This document shows, in pieces, positions 43,750 to 53,031 of a stretch of 64,000 bases of DNA. The translations under genes were made by a program, and so were the position numbers. The notes beneath the pieces are model-generated. The model had not been told where the DNA came from and did no database searches. It saw only the letters and a list, made by a program, of their open reading frames with translations. This stretch comes from Actinomyces sp. (lineage in GTDB: Bacteria > Actinomycetota > Actinomycetes > Actinomycetales > Actinomycetaceae), in NCBI RefSeq assembly GCF_029851875.1, contig NZ_JARKVC010000039.1, forward strand, positions 88,890 through 152,889, read 5' to 3'. Position 1 is the first letter of the stretch, and each line of letters starts with the position of its first letter.

Positions 43750-45663
43750 GTGAAGGACGACGGCGCACGCCTGACCCCCCAGAGCGTGGACGCCGAGGCC
43801 CTGCGCGCCTGGTTCTCCCTGGCCAGGGACACTGCCGAGACGACCCGCTGCCTGGTCGACTCGCTCAACGTCTTCCCCGTCCCTGACTCGGACACGGGGA
43901 CCAACGTCGCCCTGACCCTGCGCTCGGCGGTCGAGGCGCTGCGACTGCTCCCGGCGGGGGCTGACGCCGCCCAGGTCTCCCGGGCCGCGGCCGACGGAGC
44001 CGTGCGCGGCGCCCGTGGCAACTCTGGCCTCCTGGTCTCCCAGGCGCTGTCCGCCCTGGCGGAGGAGGCGGCGCAGGCCCCGGAGCCGAACGGGCTGCGG
44101 CCGGTGGAGCTGGTACACGCTTACGAGCGCATCGCCTCCTCAACCTGGGCGGCGGTCTCACGGCCCGTGACCGGGACGCTGCTGACGGTGGCCCGTGACG
44201 CCGCGACCACGGCACGCCAGACCCTTGAGGACGCCACCGCCACCCACCCGGCGACGGTGGCGGACATCGCGGCCGCAGCAGCCCTGGGCGCCCAGGAGTC
44301 CGTCGTCGAGACCGCCGGGATGGGGCACGGCCCGGTCGACGCCGGAGGCGCGGCCCTCATGCTGCTGCTCACGGCCCTGTCCGACTGCCTGGGTGAGCAG
44401 GCACAGGCTGCGGGCCCCCGGACCGCGGGAGCCTCGGAGGCGGGCTTCACGCGGGTGGCCCACCAGATGCTCATTGACCTGGCCAGCAGCGGCACGCCTC
44501 ACGGTCACGTCTACGACGCCCAGACCTCGCCCGACGCCTCGAGCGGGGAGTTCGAGGTCATGTACCTGCTGGAGGCCACCGCCGCACAGGCCGCCGTCTT
44601 GCGCCGACAGCTGGAAGCCGTGGGAGACAGCGTGGGTGTGGTCGGCACCCCGGACGCCCTGGGGGTGGGGCTCTACCAGGTCCACGTCCACACGGACACT
44701 CCGCGTGCGGCACTGCCTCGCAGCGGGCGTGCCCGCCAGGTGTGCATCCACCACCTGACCCCGACCACCATGGCGCTGGCCGGGGGCTGGGAGGCGGCTG
44801 AGCCACCGCTGGCCTTTGCTCACCCCGCCCAGGCGCAGGCAGGCAACGTCATCTCGCTGGAGCGCCTGGCCGCCCGACGTCAGCGTCTGCAGGCCCAGCG
44901 CGAGTCGGGCCTGCGTGCCCACCCCTCCCAGGGCGCCTCCTCCTCGCCACGCCTCCAGGAGCGCGTGGGCGTGATCGCCTGCACCCGCGCCCCGGGCCTC
45001 ATCGAGCAGCTGGCACGCACCGGCGCCGTCGTCGTCCTCGGTCCTGAGCGTGAGGGCATCGTCAGGGCCGTTGGCGACCTGGGCCTGGCTCAGGTCCTCG
45101 TCCTCCCCTGTGACGGCGACGGTGCGGCCGCGGCTCACGAGGCGGCTCGGCACCTGGCCGCCCGGGCCGTGCCCTCGGTCGTCTCCGGGCCGACGGGTGC
45201 GCGCCTGGCCACCCAGGTCGACGACGTACCGGGTCAGGGCCTGAACAGTCCTCAGCTGCTGGTGGCCGACACCGACGACGAGGCCCGTGTCCTGGCTGCG
45301 GCCGTCGCCGTGGCAGGACTGTCGGTGCCGGGCGGAGCCGCTGCGACGACGCCGGGGGGTACCAGCCTGACCGACCTGGCCCGTCGGGCCAGCCTCGCGG
45401 GCGCGCACATGCGCACCCTGGCCTTCGACGGCGCCCAGGCCGAGGCCGAGACCGTCGCCTCCGCCGTCGCCAGCCTGCTGCGAGGCGACGACGAGCTGGT
45501 CACCGTTATCCTGGGTCGCGACGCCCTGCCGGACGTCGGCTCGCTGGTGGCCACCGCCGTCGCCCAGCGGGCCGAGACCCTGACCGGCTCGGCCGAGGCC
45601 ATCGAGGTCGTCGTCCACGCCGGCGGCCAGCTGGCCCCAGATGTCCTCATCGCCGTCGAGTAG
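43750..45663 (+). CDS. DAK2/DegV-type protein, fatty acid kinase A-like
   Basis: 637 residues. An N-terminal DhaL-type kinase domain at about 10-200 has the metal-binding NVFPVPDSDTGTNVALTL and ARGNSGLLVSQALSALAEEA; later GHGPVDAGGAALM completes the nucleotide site. A middle domain and a C-terminal FakA-type domain (from about 410) follow. Related proteins phosphorylate fatty acids presented by FakB. A FakB gene is not in the window, so substrate identity is inferred. It stands between rpmB and recG, a common actinobacterial order. AAGGAGG precedes the GTG at 43750. Confidence 0.82.
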   Translation: MKDDGARLTPQSVDAEALRAWFSLARDTAETTRCLVDSLNVFPVPDSDTGTNVALTLRSAVEALRLLPAGADAAQVSRAAADGAVRGARGNSGLLVSQALSALAEEAAQAPEPNGLRPVELVHAYERIASSTWAAVSRPVTGTLLTVARDAATTARQTLEDATATHPATVADIAAAAALGAQESVVETAGMGHGPVDAGGAALMLLLTALSDCLGEQAQAAGPRTAGASEAGFTRVAHQMLIDLASSGTPHGHVYDAQTSPDASSGEFEVMYLLEATAAQAAVLRRQLEAVGDSVGVVGTPDALGVGLYQVHVHTDTPRAALPRSGRARQVCIHHLTPTTMALAGGWEAAEPPLAFAHPAQAQAGNVISLERLAARRQRLQAQRESGLRAHPSQGASSSPRLQERVGVIACTRAPGLIEQLARTGAVVVLGPEREGIVRAVGDLGLAQVLVLPCDGDGAAAAHEAARHLAARAVPSVVSGPTGARLATQVDDVPGQGLNSPQLLVADTDDEARVLAAAVAVAGLSVPGGAAATTPGGTSLTDLARRASLAGAHMRTLAFDGAQAEAETVASAVASLLRGDDELVTVILGRDALPDVGSLVATAVAQRAETLTGSAEAIEVVVHAGGQLAPDVLIAVE

Positions 45664-48031
45664 CGCTACCACCGTGTCCGTCCCTGACTCCTCCTCACCT
45701 CCTGCCTGCGGCGCCCCTGTGCCGCTCGGGTCCCTTCCGCTCCTGGCCACGCCGGTGACCAGGCTGCTCGGCACGCGCACGGCTGAGCAGCTCGGCCGTC
45801 AGGGCGTGGAGACCGCCGGCGACCTGCTGCGCCTGCTGCCTCGGCGCTATGACACCTGGGGGGACCTGACGGACCTGTCGAGCCTGGTCGAGGGCGAGCA
45901 GGTCACCGTCCAGGCCCAGGTCATGCGCTCGGCCGCTCGCCGCTCGCGCGGAGGGCGCCCACCTGCCCTCATGGAGGCTCTGGTCACCGACGGCGTGTCC
46001 AAGATGGACGTGGTCTTCTTCGGCGCCGCTGGGCTCATGGCTCGCTACGCCGAGCAGCTCTCGCCGGGCACGACCGTCCTGCTGTCAGGCAAGGTCGGTA
46101 TACGCCGGGGGCACCGCCAGCTCGCCAGCCCGCGCTTCCAGGTCCTAGACGACCTGGACGAGGCTGAGCGCGAGGAGCTGCTGGCGCGCCCGATGCCGAT
46201 CTACCCCGCCACCGAGTCCCTGCCGTCGTGGCGGGTGGCTAAGGCCGTGCGCACGGTGCTCGACCAGCTGGCCGCTCACGACGTCCCTGAGCCGCTGCCG
46301 CCTCAGGTCCGCCAGGCCCACGGCCTCGTTGACGCCCTGACGGCCTGGCGCTGGGTCCACACGCCTGAGGACGCCGAGCAGTGGCGCGCGGCCCGCAAGC
46401 GCCTGCGCTACGAGGAGGCCTTCGTCCTCCAGAGCGCCCTGGTCCAGCGCCGTGCCGCCCACGACGCCACCCACACCGCCGTGGCCTGGCCCCGTCCGGG
46501 AGCCGGCTCCCTGCGCGCCAGCCTGGACGCCAGCCTTCCCTACACCCTGACCAGCGGCCAGGAGAGGGTGGGGCGCGAGCTGGAGGAGGCGCTGGAGTCG
46601 ACCGCCCCGATGCAGACCCTGCTGCAAGGGGACGTGGGTAGCGGCAAGACTCTCGTGGCCCTGCGGGCCATGCTCCAGGTGGTTGGTGGTGGGGGACAGG
46701 CGGCCCTGCTCGCCCCCACCGAGGTCCTCGCCGCCCAGCACCGCTCCTCCCTGGAGCAGCTGCTGGGGCCGCTGGCTCGTGCCGGGATGCTGGACGGTGC
46801 CAGCCAGGCCACCCGGGTCCTGCTCCTGACCGGTTCCACGCCCCTGCCCCAGCGTCGGGAGATCCTGGCGAGGCTGGCCGCGGGTGAGAGCGCGATCGTC
46901 GTGGGCACGCACGCCCTGCTGTCAGACACGGTCCAGATCCCCTTCCTGGGGCTGGTCGTCGTCGACGAGCAGCACCGCTTCGGCGTCGCCCAGCGTGACG
47001 CCCTGCGCGGGCGGGGTGACGTACGTGACCCGGCTACCGGTGAGCTGCGCACCCCCCACCTGCTGGTCATGACTGCCACCCCGATTCCCCGCACCATCGC
47101 CATGACGGTCTTCGGGGACCTGGACACCGCGGTCCTGGACGAGCTGCCTGCCGGACGCAGCCCGGTTACCACCTACCTGGTGCCCTGGGAGCGCACCGGC
47201 TGGGTCGAGGGCATCTGGCAGCGTGCTGCCCGCGAGGTGACCCAGGGAGGGCGGGTCTACGTCGTGTGCCCACGCATCGACGCCGCTGAGGCGGGCCCCG
47301 GCGAGGGGGTGGATGCCCCGGAGGCTGACGCCTCGCACGCGGGCACGGCTCCGCTGTTCAGTGCGGTACCCGGGGCGGGGGAGGACCTGTCTGACGAGGA
47401 GAGCGTGCCCTTGCGCCCGCTCGCCTCGGTCGAGGACTGGGTCGAGCGGCTGCGTGGCGAGCCTGCGCTGGCAGGGGTCGGCATCGGTATGCTGACCGGT
47501 CGCATGAGCCAGGCTGACAAGGACGCTGCGATGGCGGACTTCGCTCGTGGACGTGCACCGCTCCTGGTGGCCACCACCGTCATCGAGGTCGGTGTGGACG
47601 TGCCTGAGGCCACCATGATGGTCATCCTGGACGCTGACCGCTTCGGTCTGTCCCAGCTCCACCAGCTGCGCGGACGCGTGGGTCGCGGGCAGCGTGAGTC
47701 GCTGTGCGTCGCGGTCACGGGCGTCGAGGCCGGCTCACCCGCCTTCCACCGGCTGCGGGCCTTCGCCCAGACCGTGGACGGCTTCCGCCTGGCCGAGGCG
47801 GACCTGGAGCTGCGCAGCGAGGGCAACGTGCTCGGAGCCGCCCAGTCCGGCCGGCGCAGCGACCTGGACCTGCTGCGCGTGACGCGCGATGGCGCCCTCA
47901 TCGCCTCAGCCCGGGCCGAGGCCGAGGCCCTTATCAGCGCTGACCCGCACCTGGCCGCTCACCGTGACCTGGCGGTAGCCATCGCCGACCGCCTTGACGA
48001 GGAGTCCCGGGCCTACCTCGAGCGGACCTGA
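45641..48031 (+). CDS. recG: ATP-dependent DNA helicase RecG
   Basis: 796 residues. It remodels stalled replication forks and Holliday junctions. The wedge/OB domain is at about 40-190 (LLRLLPRRYDTWGDLTDL), then the helicase motifs: Walker A LLQGDVGSGKTLVALRAML, DEQHRFGV, MTATPIPRTIA, LTGRMSQADKDAAM, TVIEVGVDVPEATMMVI and LHQLRGRVGRGQ. A Gly/Glu/Asp-rich insertion of about 50 residues sits around 545-590. The ATG at 45641 overlaps the previous gene by 23 bases; GTG at 45674 is an alternative. Confidence 0.93.
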   Translation: MSSSPSSSATTVSVPDSSSPPACGAPVPLGSLPLLATPVTRLLGTRTAEQLGRQGVETAGDLLRLLPRRYDTWGDLTDLSSLVEGEQVTVQAQVMRSAARRSRGGRPPALMEALVTDGVSKMDVVFFGAAGLMARYAEQLSPGTTVLLSGKVGIRRGHRQLASPRFQVLDDLDEAEREELLARPMPIYPATESLPSWRVAKAVRTVLDQLAAHDVPEPLPPQVRQAHGLVDALTAWRWVHTPEDAEQWRAARKRLRYEEAFVLQSALVQRRAAHDATHTAVAWPRPGAGSLRASLDASLPYTLTSGQERVGRELEEALESTAPMQTLLQGDVGSGKTLVALRAMLQVVGGGGQAALLAPTEVLAAQHRSSLEQLLGPLARAGMLDGASQATRVLLLTGSTPLPQRREILARLAAGESAIVVGTHALLSDTVQIPFLGLVVVDEQHRFGVAQRDALRGRGDVRDPATGELRTPHLLVMTATPIPRTIAMTVFGDLDTAVLDELPAGRSPVTTYLVPWERTGWVEGIWQRAAREVTQGGRVYVVCPRIDAAEAGPGEGVDAPEADASHAGTAPLFSAVPGAGEDLSDEESVPLRPLASVEDWVERLRGEPALAGVGIGMLTGRMSQADKDAAMADFARGRAPLLVATTVIEVGVDVPEATMMVILDADRFGLSQLHQLRGRVGRGQRESLCVAVTGVEAGSPAFHRLRAFAQTVDGFRLAEADLELRSEGNVLGAAQSGRRSDLDLLRVTRDGALIASARAEAEALISADPHLAAHRDLAVAIADRLDEESRAYLERT

Positions 48032-48078
48032 GACGTCGCCCTGGTCCGTGCCCGTGGCGGGAGCGGGCGAGACCTGGG

Positions 48079-48084
48079 TATAAA
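48079..48084 (+). promoter_or_regulatory. Candidate -10 of the sulfated-glycan locus
   Basis: TATAAA, 76 bases before the GTG of the radical SAM gene; no clear -35 is seen. It stands out in an otherwise GC-rich gap after recG. Confidence 0.35.
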
Positions 48085-48154
48085 GTGAGGGCTTCTCGAC
48101 AAGGACGCTGGGGGACGGGATCGTGTCCTGGCGCTGCTCGCGCACAGGAGGACC

Positions 48155-49489
48155 GTGGCACAGACAGGCATTCCTCAGGACCGTGCGGACCAGGGGCCGG
48201 TGGTCCGGCCGCGCCTGCCCCTGTCCGTGGTCACCAAGCCCACCGGTGCTGCCTGCAACCTGGACTGCCAGTACTGCTTCTTCCTGTCCAAGGAGCTGCT
48301 CTACGACGTGCCGCGGCAGCTGATGAGCGAGGACACGGCACGCGTCTACGTGCGTGAGCTGCTCGCTGCCAGCCCCGACGGCGAGGTGACGCTGCTGTGG
48401 CAGGGCGGGGAGCCGACCCTGCGCGGCATCTCCTTCTACCAACGGGTGCTGGAGATGTGTGAGACCTACCGCCGCCCCACCCAGCAGGTCCACCACGCGC
48501 TGCAGACCAACGCCACCCTCATTGACCAGGAGTGGGCCTCCTTCCTCGCCGAGCACGACGTCCTGGTGGGTGTCTCGGTGGACGGGCCACCGCAGATGCA
48601 TGACGCCTACCGGGTCAACCGCGGCGGTCGCGGTACCCACTCGATGGTGGTGCGTGGGTACCAGCACCTGCGCGAGGCGGGGGTACGCACCAACATCCTG
48701 TGCACGGTCAATGCCGCGAACCAGGACCACCCGCTGGAGGTCTACCGCTACCTGCGTGATGAGCTGGGGGCCTGCTACATCCAGCTCATCCCGATCGTCG
48801 AGCGCGTCGAGCGCGGGGACCTGGCGGCGGCAGAGGCCGGCTGGCGCTCGACGGAGGGCGCTCGCCTGCTCTACACCCAGAGCGGCGACGCCGTGACCTC
48901 GCGAAGCGTCAGCCCCCTGGCCTACGGCCGCTTCCTGACCACGGTCTTCGACGAGTGGATCCGTCACGACGTCGGCCGCGTCTTCGTCCAGGACGTCGAT
49001 GCGGCCCTGTCCGCCCTCTTCGGCATCTACCCGGTGTGCGTCCACGCCCCCGAGTGCGGTGTCAACCTCGCCATGGAGTTCAACGGCGACGTCTACGCCT
49101 GCGACCACTGGGTGGAGCCGGACTGGCGCCTGGGCAGCGTCCTGGACAGCTCCTTCGCCGAGCTGGCGGCCACCCCGGTCATGCGCCGCTTCTCCCGCAA
49201 GAAGCAGACGGAGCTCACGATGCAGTGCCGTCGGTGCCCGGTGGTGGGGCTGTGCCACGGTGGCTGCCCCAAGGACCGCTTCGAGCGCTCGGCTGACGGC
49301 GAGGAAGGCCACAGCTACCTGTGCCAGGGGTACCAGCACTTCTACTCCCACGCCCTGCCTGACCTGCTCGCGATGGCCAGGCTCCTTCGCGCAGGCCGTG
49401 CTCCTGCTGAGGTGATGGACCCGCGCACGCGTGAGCAGATGCGCGCTGCCGGGCAGAGCGCTCCTGCTGCCGAGGAGGCGGCTGGCTGA
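48155..49489 (+). CDS. Anaerobic sulfatase-maturating enzyme (radical SAM/SPASM)
   Basis: 444 residues. It oxidises the active-site Cys (or Ser) of sulfatases to formylglycine with S-adenosylmethionine and without oxygen. The radical cluster motif is CNLDCQYCFF (C34, C38, C41); WQGGEPTL follows. The C-terminal SPASM region holds the auxiliary cluster cysteines (YPVCVHAPECGV, VYACDHWVEPDWRLG, MQCRRCPVVGLCHGGCPKDRF). AGGAGG lies before the GTG at 48155. The sulfatase at 54904 has the matching Cys-type site. The next gene overlaps by one base. Confidence 0.93.
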   Translation: MAQTGIPQDRADQGPVVRPRLPLSVVTKPTGAACNLDCQYCFFLSKELLYDVPRQLMSEDTARVYVRELLAASPDGEVTLLWQGGEPTLRGISFYQRVLEMCETYRRPTQQVHHALQTNATLIDQEWASFLAEHDVLVGVSVDGPPQMHDAYRVNRGGRGTHSMVVRGYQHLREAGVRTNILCTVNAANQDHPLEVYRYLRDELGACYIQLIPIVERVERGDLAAAEAGWRSTEGARLLYTQSGDAVTSRSVSPLAYGRFLTTVFDEWIRHDVGRVFVQDVDAALSALFGIYPVCVHAPECGVNLAMEFNGDVYACDHWVEPDWRLGSVLDSSFAELAATPVMRRFSRKKQTELTMQCRRCPVVGLCHGGCPKDRFERSADGEEGHSYLCQGYQHFYSHALPDLLAMARLLRAGRAPAEVMDPRTREQMRAAGQSAPAAEEAAG

Positions 49490-50271
49490 TGGCCGTCGTG
49501 ACCGCCCTGCTCATCGGCGCCTGCGTCGGCGTGGTCGTCGGGGCCCTCGGGGCGGGAGGCGGGATCCTGTCGGTTCCGGTCCTGGTCTACCTCCTGGGGC
49601 AGTCGCCGCACGCTGCGGCCAGCGAGTCCCTCGTCATCGTCATCACCACGGCCCTGGCCTCGCTGCCCTCGCGTGCACGTCGGGGGCAGGTGAGGTGGCG
49701 CGAGGGCGTCGTGGTCGGCCTGGCGTCGACCATCGGTGCGGTCGGGGGCTCCTGGCTCAACTCCCTGGTCGAGGGCCGGGCACTCATGATCGCCTTCGCG
49801 CTCCTGCTCGTGCTCGTCGCCGTCGTCATGGCACGGCGGACGCGGCGGACCTACCACCCGGGCCGCGACAGAGAGGGAGAGACGACGGCGCAGCAGGCCC
49901 CTCATCGCTCGTGGTGGCTGGTGGCGGTGGCGGCTACCGTGACCGGGCTGCTGACCGGATTCTTCGGAGTGGGTGGGGGCTTTGCCGTCGTCCCGATGCT
50001 GACGCTGGTCCTCGGCCTCGACATCCGGCGGGCCTCGGGGACGTCCTTGGTGGTCATGGTGATCGCGGCGCTGGCGGCGCTGGCGCAGCGGATGACGGGG
50101 ACGCTGGAGGTCGACTGGGCCCTCACGCTCGCCTTCGCCGCGGCCTCGGCAGCGGGTGGAGTGGCCGGCGGACCGCTGTCCCAACGGGCACGAGCCTCGA
50201 CCCTGAGCTATCTTTTCGTCGCGCTGCTAGTGGCCGTGGCGGTGCTCACCGCCATCCAGGCACTGCGGTGA
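49489..50271 (+). CDS. TauE/SafE family anion exporter
   Basis: 260 residues and about eight hydrophobic helices in two repeats, each opening with a glycine-rich motif (VVVGALGAGGGILSVPVLVY and LLTGFFGVGGGFAVVPMLTL). The family moves sulfite, sulfonates or related sulfur anions out of the cell. The ATG overlaps the stop of the sulfatase-maturating gene by one base, so the two are coupled. Removal of the sulfate released by the sulfatase is a plausible job; import of an anion cannot be excluded. Confidence 0.82.
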   Translation: MAVVTALLIGACVGVVVGALGAGGGILSVPVLVYLLGQSPHAAASESLVIVITTALASLPSRARRGQVRWREGVVVGLASTIGAVGGSWLNSLVEGRALMIAFALLLVLVAVVMARRTRRTYHPGRDREGETTAQQAPHRSWWLVAVAATVTGLLTGFFGVGGGFAVVPMLTLVLGLDIRRASGTSLVVMVIAALAALAQRMTGTLEVDWALTLAFAAASAAGGVAGGPLSQRARASTLSYLFVALLVAVAVLTAIQALR

Positions 50272-50320
50272 GGCGAGCCCTGGCTCATGCTAGGGAGGTT
50301 ACTGAGAAGGGACCACCACG

Positions 50321-51541
50321 ATGCCTGAGGCGCTGCGGCACAGGGAGATGCGTGAGCACAACCAGGTTCTCATCCTGGGACTGATCCAACGATGCGGTCC
50401 GGTCACCCGCCCTGAGTTGGGCCGACGCTCCGGGCTGACCAAGGCCTCTATCACCCGGATCGTCCAGGAGCTGGTCAGCCAGGACCTGGTCAGTGAGGTC
50501 CCGGCGCAGGGCACCGGAAGCGGGGGCCGGCCGGCCGCTGGCTTGCGGATGAGAGCCGGGGTGCTGGCGAGCGTGGGCGTGGATCTGAGGATCGACAGGT
50601 ACGCCGTCGTCCTGCGTGACCTGTCGGGAGCGGAGCTGGGGCGATGGGAGGAGCGCATGGTCCCGGGGACCGGCCCCGAGCAGGTCCTGGCTGAGGTCGG
50701 ACAGCACGTGCAGGATCTGCGGCGGGACTACCCGCACGAGGTGGTGGGCGTGGGAGTCTCGGTGGGAGGATCGGCTACCGATGACGGGCAGGGCGTCGCC
50801 TACTCCCTCTACCTGGGCTGGAACGACGTCGACGTCGCTGGCCTGCTGGCTCCCTACCTGCCGGGGGTGCCGTTGCGGGTGCTGGATGTGTCCTGCTGCG
50901 CTGCCCAGGCGAGCTTTGAGTACCTCAGCTACCAGGCTGGGCAGCGAGGTGACCGGTTGCCGACCAGGTCAGAGCTCGTGCACTTGCAGTGCGGTATCGG
51001 TCTCGGGGCCGGGCGTCCCGGGGGCTGGGACACGAGTCTGCCTCCCCGGGCGAGCAGCCTCCCAGTGAGCCATGTCCCGATCGACCCGTCTGGACCACGG
51101 TGCCACACCTGTGGGTGGAACGGTTGCCTGGACTCGGTGCTCGGCTTTACCGCGTTGATGAGGCGTACCGAGGACCTCGGGGTGAGCCCTGGTCAGGACC
51201 CGCACTACATGGAGGGGTACTGCCGTCAGGTTGCCGCTGCAGCGGCTGGTGGCGACCAGCGTGCGGCAGGGGCGCTGGAGGCTCTGGCTGACGACCTGGC
51301 GCGTGCGGTGGGGATGATCGCACTGCTGGCGAGCCCTGGCCATATGACGATCGGTGGGTGGCCGGTCTATCTCGGAGAGGACTTCATTCAGGAGGTCAGG
51401 CGGCGCGTCCACGCTCACCGGGACTGTGGGTCCCTGAGCATCTCAGCGGGGGAGCTGGGTGACGACGCCTCGCTGGTGGGGGCCTCGATGATCGGGGCGA
51501 GCGTGGGGCTCCTCGCGAGGTTGACCGACCAGGCAGGCTGA
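50321..51541 (+). CDS. ROK-family transcriptional regulator
   Basis: 406 residues. N-terminal winged helix (ILGLIQRCGPVTRPELGRRS, then GLTKASITRIVQELV) at about 15-75 and a ROK fold behind it. The zinc site is CHTCGWNGCLD. The usual sugar-contact E-x-G-H is replaced by LPVSHV, and the kinase-type D-N-A-N-A stretch by DVSCCAAQA, so it should bind a sugar-like ligand without phosphorylating it. It lies directly before the importer genes and is the probable repressor of them. Confidence 0.85.
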   Translation: MPEALRHREMREHNQVLILGLIQRCGPVTRPELGRRSGLTKASITRIVQELVSQDLVSEVPAQGTGSGGRPAAGLRMRAGVLASVGVDLRIDRYAVVLRDLSGAELGRWEERMVPGTGPEQVLAEVGQHVQDLRRDYPHEVVGVGVSVGGSATDDGQGVAYSLYLGWNDVDVAGLLAPYLPGVPLRVLDVSCCAAQASFEYLSYQAGQRGDRLPTRSELVHLQCGIGLGAGRPGGWDTSLPPRASSLPVSHVPIDPSGPRCHTCGWNGCLDSVLGFTALMRRTEDLGVSPGQDPHYMEGYCRQVAAAAAGGDQRAAGALEALADDLARAVGMIALLASPGHMTIGGWPVYLGEDFIQEVRRRVHAHRDCGSLSISAGELGDDASLVGASMIGASVGLLARLTDQAG

Positions 51542-51681
51542 GACGCCACGGACGGACCAGGGCGTGGCTGGGTGCTGAGCCGGGCGCGGTGGCCACGGTC
51601 CTGGTGGGCAGGAGCTGGCGGCTGGTCTGCTCACGTGAGACAGGATCAGGCTGTCGTGAAGACAGGTATGGTCAAAGCGCA

Positions 51682-51692
51682 AACCATTGGTT
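51682..51692. promoter_or_regulatory. Palindrome over the importer promoter
   Basis: AACCATTGGTT, five-base arms around one T, placed between the presumed -35 and -10 elements. A repressor bound here would block transcription. Confidence 0.4.
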
Positions 51693-51697
51693 ACAAT
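51692..51697 (+). promoter_or_regulatory. -10 element of the importer operon
   Basis: TACAAT, with TGGTCA 17 bases upstream (51669-51674) as a fair -35. Confidence 0.5.
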
Positions 51698-51703
51698 CTG
51701 GAA

Positions 51704-51721
51704 CGAATCAAGGGTGATTCG
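51704..51721. promoter_or_regulatory. Inverted-repeat operator candidate before the sugar-binding protein
   Basis: CGAATCA-AGGG-TGATTCG, perfect seven-base arms, just after the -10 and 21 bases before the ATG. Size and position suit a ROK or LacI-type dimer. Confidence 0.55.
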
Positions 51722-51741
51722 ATCTCGACCAAGGAGCCTCC

Positions 51742-53025
51742 ATGTACCCCACCGTCTCACGTCGTCATCTGCTTGCCGGTGCAGGCCTGACGGCCCTCAG
51801 CGTCCCCCTGCTGTCTGCCTGTGGATCGAAGTCCGGCTCCGGCAGTGACACCGCCGGCTCTCTGAGCTTCATGGTCCTGGGCGGCAACCAGGAGCTCAAC
51901 GCCTACCTGTCAGACACGCTGCTCCCGGCGTTCAAGGAGGACAGTGGCCTGGAGGTAGAGGTCCAGAGCTCTGACTGGGGCTCGGCCTTCCAGAAGGTGA
52001 CGACCGCGGCTGCCTCGGGGCAGATCGCCGATGTGCTCCTCCTGGGAGCGATCTGGACCGCGCCGCTGGCCGCCAAGGGCGTGCTGGCGCCCTTGGACGG
52101 CTACATGTCGACGTGGGAGAGCAAGAACGCCATCTACTCCGACATGCTGGCTGACGGAGTATGGGACGGCACCCAGTACTCGATCCCGATCGGCACCGAC
52201 GTACGCAGCAACGTCTACCGGTCTGACCTGCTGGAGAAGGCCGGGGTAGACCCCACCACGCTGCCCACGACCTGGGCCGAGCTGCGTGAGGCTGCCACGA
52301 GAGTGCGTGACGCCGGAGTGTGTCAGTCCCCGATCTGGTTCGGCCTGGACAAGTCCATCGGGCTCCAGCAGGCCTTCGCGGTTCTCATGTTCTCCAACGG
52401 CGCGACCTACTGGAAGGAGGACGGCACCGCCAACTTTGACAGCCCTCAGGCCAAGGAGGCGTTGCAGTTCCTGGTCGACTGCTTCCAGGCGGGTCTGTCT
52501 GACTACCACCTTGTCATGAGTGCCAACGCCCAGCGTCCAGTGGTGGCCGGGCAGAGCGCGATCTGCTTCGGCGGCTCGATGGCCGATATCACCGACGCTC
52601 GAAGCAGCGCTCCCGACGTCGTGGACAAGCTCGTCATCGGCGGGCCCCTGACCGGGCCCTCAGGCTCCGGCCCAGCCGGCGGTGCGTGGATCAACAAGCT
52701 TGCTGTGGCCAAGGCCTCGAAGAACCCCGAAGGCGCCTTCCGCTTCATCCGCTTCCTCACCCAGGCTACCTACATGTCCCAGTGGGACCGCCTGACCGCG
52801 ACCCTGCCGGTCCGGGAGGACCTGGGGCAGGAGGAGTGGCTGGGCGAGGAAGGAAAGAAGTTCATGGAGGTGGCCCAGTACGCCAGGTCCCAGGAGCCTC
52901 ACCCGGGCATGATGAGCTTCGGCCAAGACATCAACGAGCTGTTGCAGTCTGCTGTGCGCGGGTCGGCCACGGTCGACGAGACGGCCACGGCGATCAACGA
53001 CAAGCTCAACGCCTTCCAGGGGTGA
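51742..53025 (+). CDS. Sugar ABC transporter, substrate-binding lipoprotein
   Basis: 427 residues. The signal (TVSRRHLLAGAGLTALSVPL, then LSACG) combines a twin-Arg motif and a lipobox with Cys near residue 29. The fold is the MalE-like family 1 extracellular solute-binding protein (NQELNAYLSDTLLPAFKEDS, then the conserved IPIGTDVRSNVYRSDLLEKA hinge region). It captures a saccharide outside the membrane and hands it to the permeases at 53032 and 53988. The ligand is unknown; context suggests a sulfated or galactose-containing sugar. AAGGAG precedes the ATG. Confidence 0.88.
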   Translation: MYPTVSRRHLLAGAGLTALSVPLLSACGSKSGSGSDTAGSLSFMVLGGNQELNAYLSDTLLPAFKEDSGLEVEVQSSDWGSAFQKVTTAAASGQIADVLLLGAIWTAPLAAKGVLAPLDGYMSTWESKNAIYSDMLADGVWDGTQYSIPIGTDVRSNVYRSDLLEKAGVDPTTLPTTWAELREAATRVRDAGVCQSPIWFGLDKSIGLQQAFAVLMFSNGATYWKEDGTANFDSPQAKEALQFLVDCFQAGLSDYHLVMSANAQRPVVAGQSAICFGGSMADITDARSSAPDVVDKLVIGGPLTGPSGSGPAGGAWINKLAVAKASKNPEGAFRFIRFLTQATYMSQWDRLTATLPVREDLGQEEWLGEEGKKFMEVAQYARSQEPHPGMMSFGQDINELLQSAVRGSATVDETATAINDKLNAFQG

Positions 53026-53031
53026 GTCCCG

